NCBI GenBank assembly: GCA_027919835.1
Contig: JANVFP010000008.1
Span: 558,001-622,000, forward strand
Direction: 5' to 3'
Source: Lentinula raphanica
Lineage: Eukaryota > Basidiomycota > Agaricomycetes > Agaricales > Omphalotaceae
DNA: 64,000 nucleotides
The notes under the pieces are model-generated. The model saw only the letters and a program-made list of their open reading frames with translations. It made no database searches and was not told the DNA's origin. Below are positions 58,748 to 64,000 of this stretch, in pieces. Position numbers and translations under genes: made by a program. Each line of letters opens with the position of its first letter. The stretch's first letter is position 1.

Positions 58748-61700
58748 ATGACAAGCTCTGAGATCGGTCCTAATGCAGCTCCAAGCTCTACGTTCGCCAG
58801 AAGAGCAAAGTTACAACGTCTAGGCTCTAATGGGCCTCAAATTGACTCTTCGCCTCCAGACAATCCCCAAATGAGCGAAACTACACCCTTCAATCAGACC
58901 GGAGGCTCGCAGCCAGACTCGAATTATGGCACCATCCCTCGTTCAATACTCCGTCGAACCTCCCTCACCTTTGTCCGAAAAGGAACTCCTCCTCGATTAG
59001 CCAACTTACCGGAAGCTGCTAGAAGCATCAGCATTTCTCAGCCTACTAGTCCGATGTTCAGTCCATCCTTGCGAAACTTGTCCAATATCTCCTTCGCGCG
59101 CGCAAGTCAGAGGCCGATATCAGCGTACGATTCGACCTTCAATTCCGACTCTAAGGACGATGGAGGACTAGGAATGTCCATGGATGCAAAGAAGAATGGC
59201 GTCCGCGTTTGGTACTCATCCTATAGTTCTATTGATTGGATGCACGATGCCATCAAAGAGTCTTTGCGTTATTCGCGTCTGCGAAGGAAGAAGTCGCTGA
59301 AAGCGCAGATACGTCTGGCTTATGACCGGTATGTGAACATGAACTCTCATTCAGGAAGACTGTCGAGTCGAATTTCTGTAGTCTTCTTGGCTGGATAATA
59401 GTCACGATCGTCGGGTTCTTGACAGCTATTTTCGCGTTCCTCGTTGTGACAAGCGAACGATGGCTCTTCAGTCTCAAAGAAGGTTATTGCAGTCAAGACT
59501 GGACCAAGGCTAAAGCGCTTTGCTGTCCCCAACCGGATCTGGCTATGCTTCTCCCAACTTCTTCGAACGAGATAGAATGCCCTGCGTGGAAACAGTGGTC
59601 TGATATATCTCCTTGGGCTAGAGGAAGTAGCAGTGTTCAATTCGTGGCCTACACCATCATCGCCGTGTGTATCACCTGTCAGATGCAAACGTCCATACTC
59701 ACAAAGTTTCAAGATCGTTCTCGCTGTGGCTTCGTGCTGGTTGACCCTACTTTTGACGAAATCAACATCGTTCGTGACTCGGAAGGAATCAGGCGTCCTA
59801 GGACCTGATTTTCAAGACGAGTCAGAGGCTAACGCTGTTCCTCGCAAAGTGTTCTACTATGTAAGCCTGGTCTATGTTTTAACGATTGTGTACACGCTCT
59901 TATCAGAAATCCACCTCGTTAGGCTTCCGGTAGCGGTATTCCAGAACTGAAAGCCATCTTATCTGGTATGTGCATCTCTTTGCTCATATTCCATATGTTT
60001 ATATTCTGATACAAGGCTTCGTGATACATGGCTACCTCGGAGGACGTGTACTTATCGCAAAGTCAGTTGGCTTGGCTCTCTCCGTGGCATCCGGTTTACA
60101 GCTTGGAAAAGAAGGACCGGTTAGTGATACTGACAAGATATATCCCTGATCATCGCTCATCTCCAAGACAGTTTGTCCACATTGCGTGTTGTATCGGAAA
60201 TATTGTGAGCCGATTGGCGAACAAGTATGAAAACAATGAAGGTGAGGCATCCCTTCTCCGGAGTAAATTCAGATGCTCAAGACTTTGATTACAGCCAAGA
60301 GACGAGAAATATTGAGGTAAAAAAATTGCTCTTATATCTATACTCCGAGTCTAGAGTTTCATTCTCTTTCAGTGCTGCGTGCGCTGCCGGTGTAGCAGTT
60401 GCGTTCGGTGCACCGATTGGAGGTACACTTTTTAGTCTGGAAGAGGTCTCCTACTTCTTTCCTGCCAAGGTCATGTGGAGGAGGTAAGGCATACTCATAC
60501 CGAGTGATTCGTGACTCTCAACTTTTTGAAAAGTTTCTTTTGCGCTATGATTGCGGCCATAACTCTCAAATTGCTCAATCCCTTTGGGACCGGAAAACTT
60601 GTACTTTTTCAAGGTCAGCCTTTGTTTGCTCGACTGCCACCGTCATAAGTCACTTACTCTATTTCCTTCAGTAACGTATGACAAGGTACATTCATTAAGA
60701 TCCCTCAGTCGACGATCTGGTCAAAGATGTCCTTTTTCACTTAGGATTGGCATGCCTTCGAGCTTCTCCCTTTTGTTGTACTTGGCGTATTTGGTGGTGT
60801 CTACGGTGCCTATTTCTCTAAACTTAACTTTCGTTGGAGCCGTGATGTTCGCAATGCGACATGGCTCAAGAACCATCCTGTTATCGAAGTGTTACTGGTA
60901 AATGCTCTCATATCATCCCATATCTGTTTCATCTTCATTTGATTGAGTATCTAGGTCACCCTCGCCACTTCCGCGTTCTGCTTCCTCAATCCTTATACTC
61001 GTATGGGTGGTACGGAACTTGTTTCCGCTCTGTTCTCCGAGTGTCACAAAGGCGTCGAAGATGAATGGGGCCTCTGCCTGTCGGATCCTGGATCCTGGAC
61101 CCAAGTTACCCCAAGAATACGCGAACTATTTCTGGCTCTTGTTGTAAGAGGTAGATATCGGGATACCCGTGATGGAGTTTGTGTGCTGACTGTCGCTCCA
61201 AGGCGCTCTAACCCTTGTAACCTTTGGTATTCGCCTACCTGCGGGAATTTTCATTCCCTCCCTCGCAGCAGGTGCAATGGTCGGACGTATATTCGGAATC
61301 TTACTCCAATTTCTCAGATATCAGCATCCGGATCTGCGATTTTTTAGTGCTTGCAGTGGAGATAATTGTGAACTATACTTTCTTGTGGTTTAGCTTGTTT
61401 ACTAATGACCTGTCGAAAAGGTATCATACCTGGACTTTACGCAATGGTAAGTGGTCTGTAACACAATGCAGCGTTGTGTCTGACATTCTGTCCTCGAGGT
61501 CGGAGCTGCTGCGAGTTTGGCCGGCGTAACGCGTACCACCGTTTCTCTAGCCGTCATTATGTTTGAGTAAGTCTTTGGGAATTTTGCAGCTCACACTCAA
61601 ATTTTATTTTCAGGCTCACTGACACATTGTCATACACGATTCCAATCATGATTGCGGTTCTTTGTGCGAAGACCACCGCTGACGCTCTCGAGGAGAAGGG

Positions 61701-62521
61701 CATCTACGAATTGGTCATAGATGTAGCTCGTCTTCCCTATCTAGACTGCAAGAAACCTTTCCTATGGGGTGATCGTCAAATAGGAGATGTCGTGCGTAAC
61801 AAGTTCTTGACCTCCCCCATTGTCTGTTCTTTACTGTGCACTATAAGATTGTCAGAGATGTCGACGTCATCAGACTTGACCACGACAATACGGTCAAGAG
61901 TCTTCGGGATAAACTTCAAGACTTCCTTCAACATGATGGAAACCAAGATGCCGGGTTACCTATCTTACGAGTAGACGAACACGAGGACGATTCCACTCGG
62001 CTTGTCGGTGTCATAGGAGCTCGGGAACTTGAACATGCACTATGTAGGTTTCAAGTAATTGTTGAATTTTCAGAATTGGAAATTGACCACCTCTGCTCAC
62101 AGACATGGTGGCTGATCACCCAGATGAAATCGTTACTTTCCAGACACCTTATTCACACCATCCCCTTGCATCGTCATCCATCTCGTCGCTACTTGACGAC
62201 ACTAATCGGTCTAGCTTTGATATGTTCGATTTTTCCGTATACATGGACCAGGTACGCCGGAAGTCTCTTCGCTATATTATGTCTTTCTGAATGACAGCTC
62301 AGGCTCCATTGACAATTACACTAAACTCTCCTCTTGAGCTGGTGCAACAATTCTTTGTCAAGCTAGGTGCCCGATATGTGGTCGTAACAGATATGGATGG
62401 TTACTGTTCGTTCACCCTCGTATATCTGTGTCTTTGCGTGTTCTCATTACCCAATTCAGATGAAGGAATCATCGACAAGAAAACTTGGCTTGCATTTTTG
62501 AGTGAAGCAGGCGAGCATTGA
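58748..62521 (+). CDS. CLC-type chloride channel/exchanger (Gef1/CLC-3-like)
   Basis: Intracellular Cl-/H+ exchanger family that supports acidification of Golgi/endosome/vacuole. A long Ser-rich cytosolic N-terminus leads to [20 protein letters not shown], the usual fungal CLC lead-in. The pore motifs are [10 protein letters not shown] (about 59930), [20 protein letters not shown] (about 60110, gating glutamate) and [20 protein letters not shown] (about 61240). [20 protein letters not shown] and [13 protein letters not shown] are also typical. The C-terminus has two CBS regions ([20 protein letters not shown] and [20 protein letters not shown]), ending FLSEAGEH. The presence of the gating and proton-pathway context suggests an exchanger, as in the yeast GEF1 group. 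About fifteen introns, some borders uncertain. Confidence 0.93.
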
Positions 62522-63311
62522 ACAGTCAACAATCAACAATCAACTGCAAGGTCTTTCTTTCGCAAGCTACCCTATTATAACAGTCTTCGCCGTGGAGTAA
62601 TTTTATGACACGTACTCATCCTTTCTAACATCACTATTTCCGTAGCATAGCTCAAGCATGAAATCATTAATTAGGATTTGGATCATGTCAAGTCATTTGT
62701 AGTCGCTTGAAAATGGTTGTGTGCCGCAAGTTTCGCGCGAATCGCCTCGATGCCCACAGAAAATACATTGGGTGAAAGTGGACCGTGTCAAGCCTTCCTC
62801 CGTTTACGAGTGCCCGACTAGTACGCCATTAGCGGCAGGAGCAGTATTCAGTACGCCAAATGATACTTGTGGAAATCGAGATACACCCTCATATTTACAC
62901 CCTCATCCACCCAGTGTGTGTAATAGTAAGGGACTTTTTTCCGCCACTCCTGGTAGCGTCGATGGAAGTTGAACGTAACAATAAAACCAAGGTAGCTACC
63001 CTATAGGGGAAGTAGGACTTGATTCCGCTTGTTCTCGATGGACTCAGTGATGATCGATGGACCCAAGCTTTGTCGCATAGTCGTAATAAACTCCTATTGA
63101 ACTAAAGGGTGTTTTCAGAGACTGGACGAGGACTAGGACTACTTAGAGCTACTTAGAGTCTCAGGCTGGACATCGGACAGTTCTTCCCGGCCCGTCTCAT
63201 AGAGTTTTAACTTTTCATGTGCTTGCACTCAACGTGCAACCATATCCATTGGCACTTTGGAGATGACCTCTTCTTTCTTTCTTATCTCTTCCACGAACTA
63301 CCAAGATCTTA
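62522..63311. promoter_or_regulatory. Region upstream of galactokinase
   Basis: About 790 bp. The first part is the CLC 3' flank. A perfect 10-bp direct repeat (ctacttagag twice) lies at 63139-63158, about 155 bp before the galactokinase start. I see no CGG-N11-CCG Gal4 site, which is expected because basidiomycetes regulate GAL genes differently. No TATA box is clear. Confidence 0.4.
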
Positions 63312-64000
63312 ATGGCCGCAGAACAACCCATCCCCGTCTACACCAACCTTAGTGATCTGTATGGAAGCCTTGGGACCAGTCTCAATCATGCAGAAAAGTG
63401 GAATAGTGTTGCCGAAGAATTCCAGCGAAGATTTGGCCGAACACCAGCGTACATCGCTCGTGCGCCTGGAAGAGTGAAGTGAGTTGCTTACCATCATCTT
63501 CATGCTGATGAGCCGATAGTAACTTGGACGACTTCCAGTTTGATTGGTACTTATTTCAACAAGAGTTAAAACTCGAACTCGCACTAATCTTAATCACTGT
63601 AGGTGAACATATCGATTACTGTCTATTCGGCGTACTCCGGCAGCAATCGAGCGCGATATCTTGATCGCCATAGGCCGAAGGCCAAATGCACTTGCAGAAG
63701 ATGCTCCGGGAAGCGTTGTTGCTGAGAACATGCAAAAAAAGTATACACGCCAAGTGTTTGCACCAGCTCCGAGACGACGGGCAAGTGTATCTGAAGACGA
63801 GGTCCGGCTTGAAGAATGGCAATTGGACATCAATACCAAGGAACTTCGATGGGAGAGTTATGTCAAAGCTGGATACTATGTAGGTGGTTTGTTGGTCTGG
63901 AGTACACTTATTGACTTATCATCGAATGAAGGGGGTATTGATTAACTACTTCTCCGGAGGAGGCAATCCAGCTCCTGTTGACATTCTTGTGACTGGGACT
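63312..64000 (+). CDS. GAL1: Galactokinase, 5' part (runs off the window)
   Basis: First enzyme of the Leloir pathway, phosphorylating galactose with ATP (GHMP kinase fold). The N-terminus MAAEQPIPVYTNLSDLYGSL leads to [20 protein letters not shown], the galactokinase signature. VLPAAIERDILIAIGRR and YVKAGYYGVLINYFSGGGNP follow. The signature is assembled across an 8-nt exon (63539-63546, TTTGATTG) between introns 63479-63538 and 63547-63602. Without it neither R-V-N nor L-I-G-E-H can be read. The next intron begins GTAGGT after GYY. The catalytic aspartate and ATP loop lie beyond the window or at its end. The gene is truncated only by the window edge. Confidence 0.92.

Noticed and set aside
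1..64000. tRNA genes, CRISPR arrays, biosynthetic clusters or phage-like defence systems
   Set aside because: No B-box with a foldable tRNA was found by eye, no regularly spaced repeats exist, and genes are ordinary eukaryotic ones from unrelated pathways. A tRNA scan would be decisive for the first point.

Overview
The window is nuclear DNA of a filamentous basidiomycete, most likely a mushroom-forming Agaricomycete. Genes sit on both strands, are broken by many 47-60 nt introns, and are separated by short gaps. Proteins read best against fungal families: fungal-type CDP-DAG synthase, Zn2Cys6 regulator, Cti6, Rmt2, Fun30 and an AA9 lytic polysaccharide monooxygenase. There are no bacterial operons, rRNA genes, CRISPR arrays or reverse-transcriptase genes. 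I found no tRNA gene by eye.

Layout. 0-10.4 kb: QTRT1 (-) and a TM9/nonaspanin gene (+) diverge from a 134-bp gap. Mitochondrial tyrosyl-tRNA synthetase (-) and DNA topoisomerase I (+) diverge from a 138-bp gap. 10.5-18.6 kb: a charged N-terminal reading frame leading into CDP-DAG synthase (+), a Cyk3-like transglutaminase-core protein (-), ribosomal protein uS12/RPS23 (-), threonine deaminase ILV1 (+) and a complex I B12 subunit (-). 18.7-30.4 kb: Cti6 PHD protein (+), VPS8 (+), COG2 (-) and a hemerythrin-like protein (+). 30.4-33.1 kb is gene-poor and holds a 157-bp tandem duplication. 33.1-46.3 kb: F-box-like protein, PRKRIP1 homologue, AA9 LPMO, RMT2, a small membrane protein and TRAPPC1/BET5 (all +), then the remodeller FUN30/SMARCAD1 (-). 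46.3-56.9 kb is looser: an intact mitochondrial-carrier-like gene followed by a decayed tandem copy, a Zn2Cys6 regulator and ALG14. 57-64 kb: a GLTSCR1-domain protein, a CLC chloride transporter and the 5' part of galactokinase (all +).

Most genes are housekeeping and act in separate pathways. Several serve the secretory and endolysosomal system (TM9, VPS8/CORVET, COG2, TRAPPC1, ALG14, CLC). Others serve chromatin (TOP1, CTI6, FUN30, GLTSCR1 protein), translation (RPS23, mitochondrial TyrRS, QTRT1, RMT2) and metabolism (ILV1, CDS1, GAL1). I see no gene cluster that forms a new system.

The unusual features are structural. An approximately 1.2-kb transposon-like insertion sits exactly at the 5' splice site of an intron in the AA9 gene. 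Several introns appear to begin with GC, forced by reading frame and family conservation. An 8-nt exon encodes part of the galactokinase signature, and a zinc cluster is split over 32-, 17- and 48-nt exons. The carrier gene and its dead tandem copy show recent local duplication. Splice sites were inferred by eye from frame and family conservation, so exon borders need transcript support.
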